DNA from: Polydactylus sextarius
Taxonomy: Eukaryota; Chordata; Actinopteri; Polynemidae
Length of the DNA stretch: 64,000 nt
Reading direction: 5' to 3'
NCBI GenBank assembly: GCA_016801845.1
Contig: CM028926.1
Coordinates: 10,911,001-10,975,000, forward strand
Shown: piece by piece, positions 23,321-36,541 of the stretch
Layout: each line of letters begins with the position of its first letter
Position numbering within the stretch: the stretch's first letter is position 1
The notes under the pieces: generated by a model
Told to the model about the DNA's origin: nothing
The model's database searches: none
Seen by the model: only the letters and a program-made list of their open reading frames with translations
Made by a program: the position numbers and the translations under genes

Positions 23321-26300
23321 GAAGGAAAAGACTGAGGGTGAATCAGAGCTGATGGAAATAATTCTCAGGATTAAAGTCTAAGCTGGATAAAAAGTCCAGG
23401 ATGGATTTTCTGCTGTTTGAGTTCGTTGTTTTCCATTAATTAAAGATGTTTAATTACACAGAAATGTCGGTTTAACTGGAAACGACTGACCTCACATGTA
23501 TATTTATTGTAAATGAGATGAGGACTGACACATTGAAGCGCCCACACGTGTGACGTCACAAACACTGAATTGTGTGGAGTCGATCTATACGAATAAACTC
23601 AGACTCCAGCAGCATGAAACGGCCACAAAGGCCCCTGTCACAATGTTGAGCAGATACATACCAACACACTGATGTCAGTTTGTTCATCTCAACCTCAGAC
23701 TGCTCGTCTATTCATCAGAAAGTGAAGCAGCTGAAGGCCACAGAGAAACACTGTGGAGTCTATCAGAGTCTCTCACGCTCGGTAAACTCACATTTCTGTT
23801 CCTCAAACTGCAAAAAAAACCTCTGAATCTACGGTGACGTTAGGTTGGTGACACGATGCAGCGAAGATGAACCATCCACCAGCTGTGACACTGTTACATT
23901 TATCTGCTCTGAATGATCAGATGTGCAGTTAGAAAAACATTAGAATAGTTTTCATGTCATATTTGTTATATTTAAAATCTAATCCTCGCCTCCAGGATAA
24001 CAGTGAGTAACAGCTGACCCTGACGGCTTTCACAGACTGTTCTGACATTTTAGTGTCACAACGAGCTGATGTTTGCAGAGGTGTCATCCCAGCTCCAAGA
24101 AAAACAAGAACAAAACAGTAAATTCAGCTGGAGGTTTGATTTGTTGCAGCTCAGTGAGGAAGTTTTAAAAAAGTATACAATGTATCAAAACAGTTGTAGA
24201 GAATCATGAAGTAATCATGGAGATACTGAGGAATATCTGAACAATTTGTCTGACATTTGAGGTCATCACCACCGACATGGACGTCCTGCTGATACAGAAA
24301 CAGTCACAACACATGACATGAGATCTGTGAGGTTTTCTACCGTCGGGTCACGACTCGTCTCTTTAACATGAAGATAAAACATCTCAGAACTGAGATAATC
24401 TGAACATTGTGTCGATATTATTCAGCTCTGAAGTCGATTCATATCAACTGTTTCTCAACATAATAAGACGTAATTTACATCTACACATTTTTGGCCGTTT
24501 TTATCCGGAGCGGCTCAGAGACAGACTGACTCCATGACTAAAAACGTGGGCGCCGAGTGCAGAGACAATGTGTTCCTTTACTTTTATTTTCTGTTTGACG
24601 CACATGATGGAATAAACTGAGCTGCTGTGAAATGATGTTTAATTGTTTTTTTTTAGTAGAGAGGGTCTTTAATGATAATTACCAGACCTCTGGGTGGAAT
24701 AAATCTCCATTATTTCTTTAACCTCGTGTCCTTCGCTGTGTTAAGTGAATCATGTGGGAACGTTTTAACGTATTATGATATTTGAGAGGCAGTGATTCCC
24801 AGGATGATGAGACAGACGGACACAAACAACCAGCGGGAGACAAAACACGTCTTCTGAACGGAGGCTGAAAGTTAAACTCAGCCGTTAACACACACGGCGC
24901 CCCCGTTAGAGCAGAAACAGTCACTGCAGCCAACGGGACCATCAACCTCCAAATCCTGTCTGAAGTTGTCCACTAAGAGGATCAGATCTTCTATATTTAT
25001 AGACACTCACACAGTTAGCTTCCTCTGAACGCAACGCTAAGCTGATTACTGACACACTCAGTCCTGGAAATCACTGCAGGAAAATAGAAACATCTCAAAA
25101 TCTTTACTCTGCGTTGGCTGAACTAGAACAAATATATCAGTGTTAGTGTTTTCTGCAGTTACTGTTTGGACATTTTGTCCCTTTGACAACAGAGATGACA
25201 GGAAACGAGGGAGTGAGAGATGCAACAGGCTCCTACTTCCTCTGTTTGTTTAACCACGTAAATCAATTCAACAGATTTCACATTGAAAATAATTAAAAAC
25301 ACGACCTACGCAACTTTACAACGATCATGTCTCAACGGCCAAAGTAATGTTTCAGCTAATGAAGAAAATAACTGTAACTGTTTCACAAGAATTTCACAAG
25401 TAATAACAAAGTTACAGTCAAAGTCTGATCTAGGAGATAATCCAGGTAGAAGACAGGTATTTACAGATGTTGATGACATCTGCAGGCATCATTAACAAAC
25501 TTTACGAAAGGTTCATATTCATGAATAACAATTCAACAGGAGAAAGGAGAATTTTAGGAGAAAGGATACTGGAGAAAATGAGACTTAAATCTGAGACGCA
25601 GCGTCTTAATCTTAGTCTGTCTGGTCTCATCAGTCATCGTTATTTTAACCGTGACGTCTGAAACTCTTGCTCATATTTGACACTTCACATTGTTGCACAG
25701 AGCAGGAATCCACCTAACACACAGGCGTCTGTGGGATTAATGTTTTCAACGTCTCAGACTGCGAATCAAATGAAAATGATTCAATCAGCAGCAGCTTTGA
25801 CTACATCCAACACATGATGAGACCTGCCCAGCTCCAAGTCACCGTGATGCCGCCGACCTCAGGTTGTATCACTTCGTCTGTGGCAGATTCATTATGACCA
25901 ACAGGTAGTTTTAATGTGCATCGTGTTACTAAGGGTGTTTGGTAAATTAGACAAACATTTTCATCATCAGTTGAGGTTTGAAATGAGCTGATAAATGACA
26001 AGGAGGCGCCAAAAGAGGTGCAAGTTACACCAAAACAAGCTGGCAGCTCAGTGTGTGTGTGTGTGTGTGTGTGTGATAGGAAACCTTTGAGGTGCTGGAT
26101 GAATAGTTTTTCTTCCTGGAGCCAGTGTCGCAGGATGGGAGGGGAAACAGGAAGTGAGTCACTGGGGGATTGTAGCGAACCAGGAAACGGGGCAGCGTGC
26201 TGCTGGGGTGCTGATCCAAATCCACCGAGACGCTAACAACCTCAACCATGTAAAGATAGAGACCAACAACGTTAGAACAACAAAAAAAAACCTGATAATA

Positions 26301-26600
26301 AGACTGATGGTGACAAATAAAGAGATTTTAAGTTTCTGGGTCAAAGGGCATCTTCTTTATTTGAAATAATGACGATTTATCTGGAGAACAGAGGAAAACT
26401 AAATTTAAATAGTCACAGGAAAGAAAGGTCAGCTCAGTGACCACAGTCCTGATTCGACTAAACCCCACCCGTCTGCTGCGCTAAGTAGCTTAAAATAAGC
26501 ATTTGTGGGTGTTTTTTTTTCTTTGAAAGTCGTGGTTTTAAGAAAAACACAGAAAAAATTTAATTAACAGTGAACAATCCACCTATTTAAAACTGAACAA
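23321..26600. other. Intergenic DNA, no gene recognised
   Basis: Only chance ORFs occur. The segment 24482-24720 has lower AT content and TAAT-rich words (TTTAATGATAATTACCAG, GGTGGAATAAATC), making it a candidate conserved non-coding element. A short (TG)n lies at about 26050-26074. Confidence 0.35.
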
Positions 26601-26633
26601 AAAGAACAAAATTAAACAAAAACAAAAAAGATT

Positions 26634-28652
26634 TTTATTTCAGTCCCACATGACGACAGAAGAGCTGTAAAAAAATAACTTTACAACCTCAAAGGACAAA
26701 AATTCACTGTTTAGTTTTTTAGTTTGATGATGACGGCGTTTATTCCACAGAAGATTTAAACCTTTTAAATAAATAGACTAAAACCAAAGTTATCAGTGGT
26801 TGATCATGTATCAACTTTATTTAAATACTTTGACAACCTCACCTACAGTGTACAGTTAGAAAACTCCACTCCTCCAAAGACAGGATACTGGTCAAATTTA
26901 CAGATCAAGAAAAATAAATTTACAAAACAAAACAAAAAGCTGGAAACAAAAGAAATGAACAATAAGTTTCACACTTGCTATAGCTGACACTCAGACTCCT
27001 GACAGGAGTCAGTTAATAGTGAGTGAATCTTTTTTATATATATATATATAACTTGAGTCATTATACACAAGAGCAGAATAAAATAAAAAAATAAGCCTCC
27101 TATTCTCAGCTGTTCACACCGTAACGTTGACAGGCTGCCTGCGTCCCACTGAGGTGAGTGGTGCTTTCATATTCCTGACATATAAAAAAATGACAAGTGA
27201 GGAAGTATATTTACCCAAGTATAAAAAAATAAATTAAAATGATCAACATTTATACACAACACAGTCGCTCGCAGACGATCCCGGCGGCTGTCCAACAATC
27301 GTAACGTTTTAAAGATCTGAACAGAAACGTGTCCTCGCTCCGATTCAGGTAGAAAAACAAGTCGATTTTAACAGTTTAAACTTGTCCTGACTGAACATTT
27401 CCACCGTGAACTGTTCACTTCTTCTACTGTGAGAACAGATTCACAGTAGGAGAAGACGCGCCTGCTCTGGCTAATGCCACGTTTCATGCATTAATTGTTG
27501 AATTATTTTAGGTCCAAGTCTAGTTTATGATTGTCACACTGCCACCAACCACTAGAGCCAAACAAAACTAAGCTTCTTCTTCATGACTGTGACGTCACGG
27601 CCTGTAGGATTCACTCAAATCTCAACGAAACTAAACGAAAAAAGCTAAAACCTAGAGGAGTTTGAATCATGAGTCCTATTCTGATCAAAGTGAAATGAAA
27701 TAATCACCATTTACCTTTTTATCAGAAGGAAAAAAACAACACACAAACATGTTAAATGTCCCTGCAACAGAATTAATGCTAAGGCTAACGGCTAACATCA
27801 GCCAGCTAAAATGTGCCACCGGACTCGGACACAGTGACACAAAGAAATCTCAACTTTTCCACGTCGAGGTTCATATTTTAGAAACAGGGTTGATCTCCAG
27901 TTTCACAGACTGATAAAACAAAGCTTCTTCTACTTTTAGCAACAAAAAGAAACAGAGAAAAAAGTGGAGTAGTGGTGTAGTTGAGGCAGTACTGCAACAG
28001 AAAAGAGCTAAATGTTCCTGAAATGAAACCGTAAATGTACACAGCTGGAGGACGACAGACATTAAAAAAATATTAATTAATACAACCTTCAAGACACAAA
28101 CTGACAGTGCAAAAAAGTAGAAAAATAAATACTAAAAAACAAAACAAATCAGGCTGAATATACGGTTTAAGTTTCGTGACGTGTTGAGTGATAAGGACAA
28201 AATATTTGCTTTAGTTTGACGCCTGTCGCTTCTAAAAAGGACAGAAGGTGAAAAGAAGACGTGACCATGTGTTCATCTGTTGACAAACTAAACAGCCTGA
28301 AAATGTCGACAAATTAATCACTTTATAGAAGAAAAGACTGAAATGTAAAGAATAATAAAACAGGATGTGGCTCTGAGATCTGAATAACTGTTTTCATTAA
28401 GCCTTGAGATGAAGAGAATACATTTATTTATACATCAATAACTTTGTTTAAAATAGAGATTTAATCTTAAACCCTCCCATAACCCGAGTCTCTTATAGAA
28501 TCTGGATCTGCAACACTGCACTTAAAGTTTGTTTGTGTGTATGAAACATCAGTTTGTTGCCTCACTTTTCTCCTTTTTCACTAATCTGCTCAGTGTCCAG
28601 AAAATGTAAAAACAAGCCGACAGCCTGACAGACAACGTGATGTGTTTGTGTT
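26634..28652 (-). other. Probable long 3'UTR of zc3h4
   Basis: About 2 kb of AT-rich, ORF-poor DNA runs downstream of the zc3h4 stop. Minus-strand AATAAA signals (plus-strand TTTATT) occur at 26634-26639, near 26743 and near 26816, so the transcript probably ends around 26.6-26.8 kb. Which signal is used cannot be told. Confidence 0.5.
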
Positions 28653-31600
28653 TCACTGACAGAACGGTGACGCCGTGGGGTCGAAGCCTTTGAAAACGTC
28701 CTTCAGCGAAGCGTTGTCCTGCTCCGTCGTCGCCTGCTCCGGCTGCGCCGGGCTGTTTCCTCCGAATGGGCTGCTCGTCCCTCCGGGCTTCCCCGCCTGT
28801 TTCACCACACCGAACAGAGAGGACACTGGGAGGTTGTGGACGCCCGCGGGTCCCTGATCTCCAGCGGCTCCCGGGACACCCTGACCTCCGCCTGCAGCTG
28901 CCCCGGCTGCAGCGGACCCGGTCTGGGCCGTGGAGTTAGGCGAGGGTGCGGGTTTGGGTCGAGGCCTGTTGTAGCTGTTGTATCTATCAGTCCCTTGCTC
29001 TGCAGGTTTCTCTGGCTCTGGTTGGTCCAATGCTGACTTCCTGACAAACAGCGGCTCCTTGGACTTGGGTTTGCTCGTCGTGGTGTCACTGGGTTTGGAC
29101 TCTGTACTGGTTGAGTTGGGGGAGTTGTTAGAGCCGCTGCTGCTTCCAGGGCTGCCTGGTTTGTTAGTCCGTGGGTCGTACAGGCTGATGCTGCTCAGTA
29201 CGCTAGCTCCCCCTGGTGCCCCGGCTCCCACACCGCGCCCTGCCCCACCGGAGGACAGCAGCCGCGGGTCGTAGGGAGCAATGGTCGGAGGTGAAGAGCT
29301 AGGCGTTGTTGCTGGAGATGTAGACGGAGGAGGAGCCGCAGGTTCTGACGGTTGTTTCAGTGCCGACTTCTGTGGTTGTAGACGAGGATCTGTGGGACCT
29401 TTACGGGCCACGCGGGGGTCAGCAGGTTTCTCTGCAGGTGCAGAAGACATGGCGGGAGATGGACCGAGCAGCGCCATGGGTGGAGGAGCAGGAGCGAGAG
29501 GAGGGGACGGGGTTTGAGACGGACTAGAGTTGACAGTTTTCAAAATACGTGACAGCAGCTCAAAGTCTGGGAGGGAGGAGGAGGAGGAGGAAGCGGGAGG
29601 ATCTAAGGAGGTAGGAGACTGTACAGGAGGAGGCTGCTGCTGGGCTCGGGACAGACGGGGGTCTAGAGACGACACGGGAGGGATCCCCGGTGGGAGCGGG
29701 AGGAGGTCCTGCTTGGGGATCGGGAGTGGGAGGAGATCTTCAGGCGACCAGGTGATGGTTTTGGAAAACGGTGGCATGTGGAGAAGAATATCCTTCTTGA
29801 TGTGGCTGAACTGCTGCAGCTGAGAGCGTGGATCTCTCAATGCCATGCCCATGAGGGGGTCCAGAGGAATCGGTACCGGCTTGTCCCGTAGAACCCGCTC
29901 CGTCTCCTCCTCGTCAACCGTTGGCGTCGTGAGCGGCGGCGGCTTGTAGACCAACGGTGGCTCTGGTTTAGCAGCAGGAGGCGAGTGGGAGCTGGATCCA
30001 GTTGAAGCAGCAGCTAACCGGGCTAACCTGGGGTCTGCAGGCGGTCCGGAGGAAGACGCAGTGGACATGGAGTGGGTGGGGTCTGAGATTTGAGACGACT
30101 CCGCAGCACGAGCCAGGCGTGGGTCTCGAGCCAGGCGGGGGTCTGCGGGGCGAGATGGAGGGTTGGAGGAGGAGGAGGCTTTCTGCAGGCGAGGGTCACA
30201 CGGAGGACCGTCAGGTTTCTGAGGAGCCTGCGTCTGTTGACGGAGCGTCTTCAAGATGGACGTCACGCTACCACCACCATCCTCATCCTCACTGGAGTAC
30301 CAGTTCCCAGAGTCACCTAGAGAAGGACCACAAAGACGTGTGGGTGTTAAATTAACTAGAGCTGCAACAACTAATAGTAACTTAGGTTTTCTAAATTGGT
30401 TTTATCCCTGACTTTTAAACAATATATCTGAGGTTTCTGTCGACTGTTAAAATGTGGGAATGTCAGTTACCTTCAGCGTCTCGGCTCTTCTCCGTTCCTC
30501 CCTCCGCCATCCTTCGAGCTCGTTCTTCTTCCTCCTGCTGCTTCTGTTGGATTCTCATGAACAGGACGCGTTGCGCCGGAGGCAGGAAGTCAGGGACAGA
30601 GATCCCTCCCTGATTGGCTGATGCTCCGTTGGCAGAGCCTTCCTGACCACCTGACTGATTACCAAACTTCCCTGGTCCTCCTCTCTCATCTATTCCACTG
30701 AAACCCTGATAGTTGTCACCTGAGAAGAAACAGGAAGTGGACGTATTTGTAAACAAAAAAAAAAAAACACTGTCACATTTAAAATAATTGAAGATGAGTT
30801 GGTGTTTAGTTGAAATTCTCACCTTCTTGTACCACTCCCTCCATCTGCATCCCCTCCTGCTGGTTGAAGAAGTTATTGAAGAAGTTTCCTCCACCCTGAG
30901 GACCTGGAGGCATGGGGCCTCCGTACGGAGCTCCTTCACCCGGTGGAAATCCTCCCATCATGGGTGGTCCACCAGGGCCCACGTTGGGGGGTGGCATGTT
31001 CTGCATGTCAGGGGACATCATCCCTGGAGGAGCAGGGAAGCGGGTTGGGGCAGCACCAGGAGCTCCTTGGGGTCCAGGAGCTGCAGTCTGACCCTGGGTG
31101 CCACTGGGAGTCTGAGTCCTACAACAAGGACAGAAGATCAGGAAGAGTTAGTTTCATTTATTATCTATCATCATGTGCTACTTCTTTTTCTCGTCGTTTA
31201 TTGTCTGGTCTCTTACCTGACAGCCAGTTTCTGAGCCAGTTGTCCTGTTGGTTGAACTTTAATCTCGAACAACGAAGGGATTTTCTTCCCTCCACCTCCA
31301 CCACCTCCTCCACCAGGACAGGGAGGTGGAGGTCCCATATGTGGAGGAGGACCATTAGGATTTGGAGGCCCGCCTGGGTATGGACTTCCATCAGGGCCGA
31401 GGACAGGAGGACCAGCACATGGATTAGGTACAGGAACAGGCCCTGGCCCTGGTCCCGGGGGTCCTTTACCAACCATGGGCCCCTGGTTAGGACCAGGACA
31501 ACCCCCGAAGTCTCCTACTGGAGGACCGCCGAAATCCACAGGACCCGTGTTGGCTTCTACAGGGACGGGACGAGGAGGGGTGGGGAGGAGGCCGACTCCA

Positions 31601-34600
31601 GGAGGAGGTTTAGGGAGAGGATTGATCCCCTGCTTCTTCAGCTCCTCCACCTCCTTCTCATCCTCAGCTCCGGCCTCTGCATCCTCCGCCAGCATCTAGA
31701 AAAGTCCATACGTTTACTCACAGTATTTACCTTTACAGCAGTGTTACAGCGGTGCTACAGCGGTGTTACAGCAGTGTTACAGCGGTGTTAAAGTGGTGCT
31801 ACAGCAGTGTTACAGCAGTGTTACAGCGGTGTTAAAGTGGTGTGGCGTTTCAGATTCGAACCTTGTTGAGCAGCTCCTGAGTGTCGTCATTCAGGTCTTC
31901 ATGTGAAAACATACACTCGTCTCCGTTGACACAGTTTCCTGTGGTGTGGTACAACTTACAGGGGAATTCACGTAACACAGGAGTTAAGGAAACATTGACA
32001 CAAAAACCTTTCATGTTTTCACTAAAGATTAATTTAAATAATGTAACTTCACTCATCAGTTAACCCAGAAATCTCCTGGACTATCGGAGTATCTCTGTGT
32101 GTGGACAGTGAAGGATATCATGCATGTAGGGACAGTGGTCGGCACGAGCGCAGAATCCAGTTATGTAAAACTTGCACAGCTCCTTCTTCTTGGGCAGCTC
32201 GACGTCGTGGCTGAAGTTACAGTGGTCCCCCTGGTGATGGAAAACAACCACAATGACATGTCTATGTGAATGAAAGAGTGTTTTCGTGTTATTGAAGGTG
32301 GTACGGTGCTCAGAGGGTTTTGTCTGAAGATTCATTTGTGTTGGAGAACGATGCAGGTTTAAGTCTTATATAAATATATTGACTAAAACTGAGGTAACTG
32401 AGGTTTTAAATTAAACATTTGCAACAAAACTATGAGAACTTGACAGCTTAAATACTTAAATGAATAAATTAAGTGGAAGTAAGGAGGCAGCAAACTTTTC
32501 AGGATTTTAAATGTTATTAACGTTCACATTTCAGCCGTCTTACCCAGGTGCACCTCCCCTCGATGTAGTACTTGCAGATGGCTTTTCCTTTCTTATCCTG
32601 GTGTTTCTCATTCTGATTTCTCCTCCCCATCCCGGGTCCGTCGCCTCCACCTCCATCCTGAAACACACAACACAAACCAACATGTAAACGTTCGTATTAA
32701 TCTGTTTCAGATTCAGTATCAGAGACAGTAGAGATTTCAGTCTGATGAATAATAACAAAGTCTCACCCCGTTGTCCATGTCATTCATGTCGTCATCGTTG
32801 CCCATGTCACCTCTTCCTCTGCCTCTGTTTCTTCCTTTTCCTCCTCTGATCATGCCCCTCCCTCCTTTACCTCGGCCTCGGCCGCGCCCTCCTTTACCTC
32901 CTGGTGTAGAAATGAAAAGACGGAGCGAGTGAATGAGTCACGACACACAATGTTTCCACAAAAACAAACAAACACCTGAGGTCTGAACTCACCTCGGCCT
33001 CTGTCTTTGGACTTCTTGTACTGATTGAGCTCTTTAGAGTAATCATCATAATCATCATCGCCCATGTTGTCGTAGTCATCGTCACCGTACTGTAACGTCA
33101 CATTAACATGTGTTACTTTATGAACCTCTTTCACTTGACCAGGATGTAAAACAGCGTATTTCTTGGAATAGTTTCAAATAAGTAACAATTGTTTCACGCC
33201 ACTAAATATTTTAGGAAGATAAAAAACTGGTTGCTATGGTTGCACAGAGTGGGTCAGCCTTGAACAGCAGCAGAAGTGTTTTTCTTCTTTTTAATCTGTA
33301 TCTGTTGACCTGAACGTGTCATGAAAACACAGCAAATAAAACAACTTGTTCTCTGGATTTTAACCAAAGTAAATATACAATGGACTTCACACCAAAGTCT
33401 AAACCTCACCTCCATTTCATCTCCGTAGCCGTCGCCATCGTCGTTGTCTCCTCCCATCTTTCCACCTCCTCGTCCTCCTCTTCCTCTGCTTCCTCCTCCT
33501 CTCCCCCTCCTCCCTCCTCTCATTCCTCCACGGCCTCTCTGGTTTTTCATGCGACCTCTTCCTCCTGCAGAGACACAGACACAAAGAGAGAAATGAGGTG
33601 AGAATAATCTACAGAGTCACGGGAGACTGTTGGTGACTTATCTGTGGAATTTGTATTGATAAGACGTTAGACTCCATAGTTCAACCACAACTGTGTCAAT
33701 GAAACTGTCCTGAGCACAAAATTAACCACATAGTGATGGATACTTGGCTGAGCTCTTGTCCCACATACATATTATTATTTCATTACATTACATATTATTT
33801 CTAAAGGTCACAGGAAACTTTTACAGTTTCATCCAAAGTGTTTTAAACTCACCTCGTCCACCGCGACCTCCTCCTCCCTCCTTGGCCTTGCGGTATTGGT
33901 TGAGCTCTTTGGTGAAGTCATCGTAGTCTTCATCCCCCATGTCCTCGTCTTCTTCACCTTCGTAGTTGTCTTCCTCATAGTCGTCGTAGCCTCCGTAACT
34001 CTGCTTGTCCATCTTCATGTAGCCTTTCTTCGGGCCGCCGTAGCCTCCGTGAGACTAGAGGATTATTAGATTTGTTAGGTTTTAATTTCCACAAACAAAG
34101 AAATAAAAACATTTTAACAGAAGTGTTTCTCTGTGGACTTACAGGAGGATACTGTGGACTGTACTCTCGATACTTCCTCTTCTCACTGGGACTGTAGTCA
34201 GAGTCATCACTGAAGTCTGAGTGGTCGTCATCAGAAGACGCATGACGCTGGAGAAGAAGAAAGAAGAGTTAGTATATTTTAGTTAAAACCAGCTCAGTGT
34301 AGAGACCTGGACAATAGTTGTTATTGTTCTCACTTTGTGTTTAGACTTGCGTTTCTTCTTCGACCGTCTCTTCTCCCTCTCCCTCTCTCGTTCTTTCTTC
34401 CTCTTCCTCTTGCGTCGATGAGATCTCTCATCGTCAGATTCGCTGCTCGCGTGCCGCTCTCTGCTCCTCTGAGGCCTCTCTCCAGCTCCTTCTCCTCCTC
34501 CTGCTGCTTCACCTCCACCTGTATCGTCTCCCCCGTCCCCTACGCCACCACCTCCTCCTGCTGTGGCAGCACCTCCTCCCATCTCTTCCTCCTCAATTTC

Positions 34601-34649
34601 TCCCCCATCATCTTCCAGCTCGCCTTCCTCCAGCTCTCCATCCTCTGGC
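28653..34649 (-). CDS. zc3h4: ZC3H4 CCCH zinc-finger protein, 13 coding exons (first coding exon not included)
   Basis: ZC3H4 is a nuclear CCCH protein that works with WDR82 to terminate unproductive and extragenic Pol II transcription. Exons in gene order: 34334-34649, 34143-34247, 33853-34054, 33410-33564, 32993-33089, 32767-32900, 32544-32657, 32119-32230, 31862-31971, 31217-31695, 30823-31118, 30471-30719 and 28653-30316. All phases agree; total is 4033 nt, about 1345 codons (human 1303 residues). Domains in order: acidic EDGELEEGELEDDG; basic KRKRKKEREREREKRRSKKK; two SKELNQY-type modules (DYDDFTKELNQY, DYDDYSKELNQY) with RGG/RGR tracts; three CCCH fingers (ICKYYIEGRCTWGDHCNFSH, LCKFYITGFCARADHCPYMH, PCKLYHTTGNC...CMFSH); KKQGINPLPKPPPGVGLLPTP; IPSLFEI; VPDFLPPAQR; repeated DPRL motifs; and the end FKGFDPTASPFCQ. 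The intron joining fingers 2 and 3 is AT-AC. Confidence 0.97.
31737..31845. repeat. GTGTTACAGCG minisatellite in a zc3h4 intron
   Basis: Roughly ten degenerate 11-bp units (TGTTACAGCGG, TGCTACAGCGG, TGTTAAAGTGG) fill most of the 166-nt intron between the third zinc-finger exon and the next exon. Confidence 0.9.
31972..32118 (-). other. AT-AC, U12-type intron of zc3h4
   Basis: No GT-AG pair keeps the reading frame here. On the sense strand the second zinc-finger exon ends CCCTACATGCATG and the intron begins ATATCCTT, the exact U12 AT-AC donor consensus. It contains TTCCTTAAC, the exact U12 branch consensus, 12 nt before the terminal AC. The next exon begins GTGAATTCCCC. Joining gives YMH-G-EFPCK, matching the family sequence YMHGDFPCK. 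Length is 147 nt. Confidence 0.92.
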
Positions 34650-36527
34650 CTGTGAATGGAGAAATGTTATAGCTCATCTTCTCATGGTTGTGGCTCACTC
34701 TCCCACCCACTAGTGATGTTTTCGGACACGTATGTAAAACAACAAAATGAAAATAAAACCATATAAACTTGTTTTTAAGAGGTTGTGAACAAATCAGTAG
34801 GAAAACGAGTACAGAGGCTTCGCAGAAATATCAAATATTCACCATTTTAAAGGGTTTAATTTTCCAGCATCAATAAAACAAGTCAAACAAGGGTTTATAA
34901 ATGTATAAATATCTATTTGGGACGACTTTTAGAGCTGAAGATTTACTCCTGTATCTGTTTCTGTTGTGAATGTTTTCTACTATTGAAGGGACAAATGTTA
35001 TCAGCAGGTTTTTTTAAAATGCATGGTTGTATTTCTGTGTGTGCCTGTGACTGTGCCAGGTGTATTTACACAGCGTCTGTGTTTTCTCACAGATGTTTTA
35101 ACCACAAGTCACATGTCACTACTTCACCACATGAAGTAAACATAAAAAATACCTTGAATGACTCTGACTGATGGTAAATTAAAATGCATAAAAATGTGCA
35201 CGTGTCGCTGCTTCATGTGCATTCAATGCACAGAAAAATATTTAATGCAAACATTAAAAAATGTGCAGCCAAACACCCAAAACACCAGCGACTGAGACTC
35301 GACTTTAATACTGTGAAACCATTTGAAGGACAGATAAACTGCTGAGGTCCTGTCACTGTGTCATCTGACAGGTCAGGACCCTCACATGAAGCAATGTGAG
35401 CAAACCATGAGATCCTGGTTGACCTGGATCACATGCAGCCTCCTCCCTGCAGCCCGAGGCCGTGGTGAGGATGAATTAAAGGGAGAAGGGTTTTTTAAAA
35501 GTTTAAAAGCAACAAAAAGGTAGAGGAATAACACCTCCAAGTTGGGAAACTGTTTCAAGCTGAATTACACATTAAAAAAAGATGAATTACTGACATTAAC
35601 CTGCACTGCACTTCTTTGTCTGATGAGTAGACCAAAACCAATTGTTGAGCATAAATATTCTTCTCATGGTCATTTTTTACTTTCAAGGACATGGTATAAT
35701 TTGTGACACAGGCTGAATCAATTTTTAGCATCAAAAGAATTAATCACTTCTTATTTGAGCAGCAAGGTACTGGATCTACTATAAAGGACCACGCCCAAAG
35801 ACAAACTGACATGAACGATGTGCAGCCGACTGATCTGAGGCCTGAGGCTACAGGCTGATGTGAACACGATTCACTGACACGACAGCTGCTTTATAATATC
35901 TGATTATTCTTTTAAGACAAGTCATGTTTCCTGGTAAATAAGACAACAGTCAGCTGCTCCATACGTCAACGCTGCACAGTGCCACATCCTCAGAGTAACA
36001 GTTTCCTCTGGGGAGGGTTTAGTAATCACAGCTTCATCTCTATGTCACAAACAAAAACACGAGGCAGAGCAACAAACATCACGACGATTAATTCACAAAA
36101 CCTGAACACGAGATGACCTACCTATCTATTTCTGATAGGAAATGCAAACTTCTTGAAGTCATAAAAGTTATTTTTCTTCATCTTGAAATGGATCTAATTG
36201 AGTCCAGGTAATTTAATTAACAGTTGCAGCTTGTTATAAAGTTGTGTATTCAGTCCTGTTATCAACCGTTTGTTACAGATCTCATCAAAAACAAACTATA
36301 AAATCTGTCTTCATATTTGATCAAAGGAAATCCAATGTAATTGTGTTATGATCTTTGTATTCTCCTCCAACAGTTATGGTCCCTCAGTATTTCAACCGAT
36401 AAAGGCTCAGTATGAGATGCAACAAAACCTGGTGTGTTGCTCAACTTTAACAAGTTCCTAATTGTGCACCACCCATCAGCTTCTCATCCAAACACAACAA
36501 ACTCAGCAGCCAAACTCACTCCTCTAC

Positions 36528-36541
36528 CTCGCTACTGCCAT
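36528..36541 (-). CDS. zc3h4: Candidate A for first coding exon of zc3h4
   Basis: An ATG at 36541 with 14 nt (MAVA plus AG) ends at GCGAG|GTAGAG. The phase also fits, giving MAVARPEDGELEEGELE. A plausible acceptor for a preceding non-coding exon (TGCCATGACAG) is a short way upstream, and the surrounding block has exon-like composition. It is mutually exclusive with, or an alternative to, candidate B. Confidence 0.3.
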
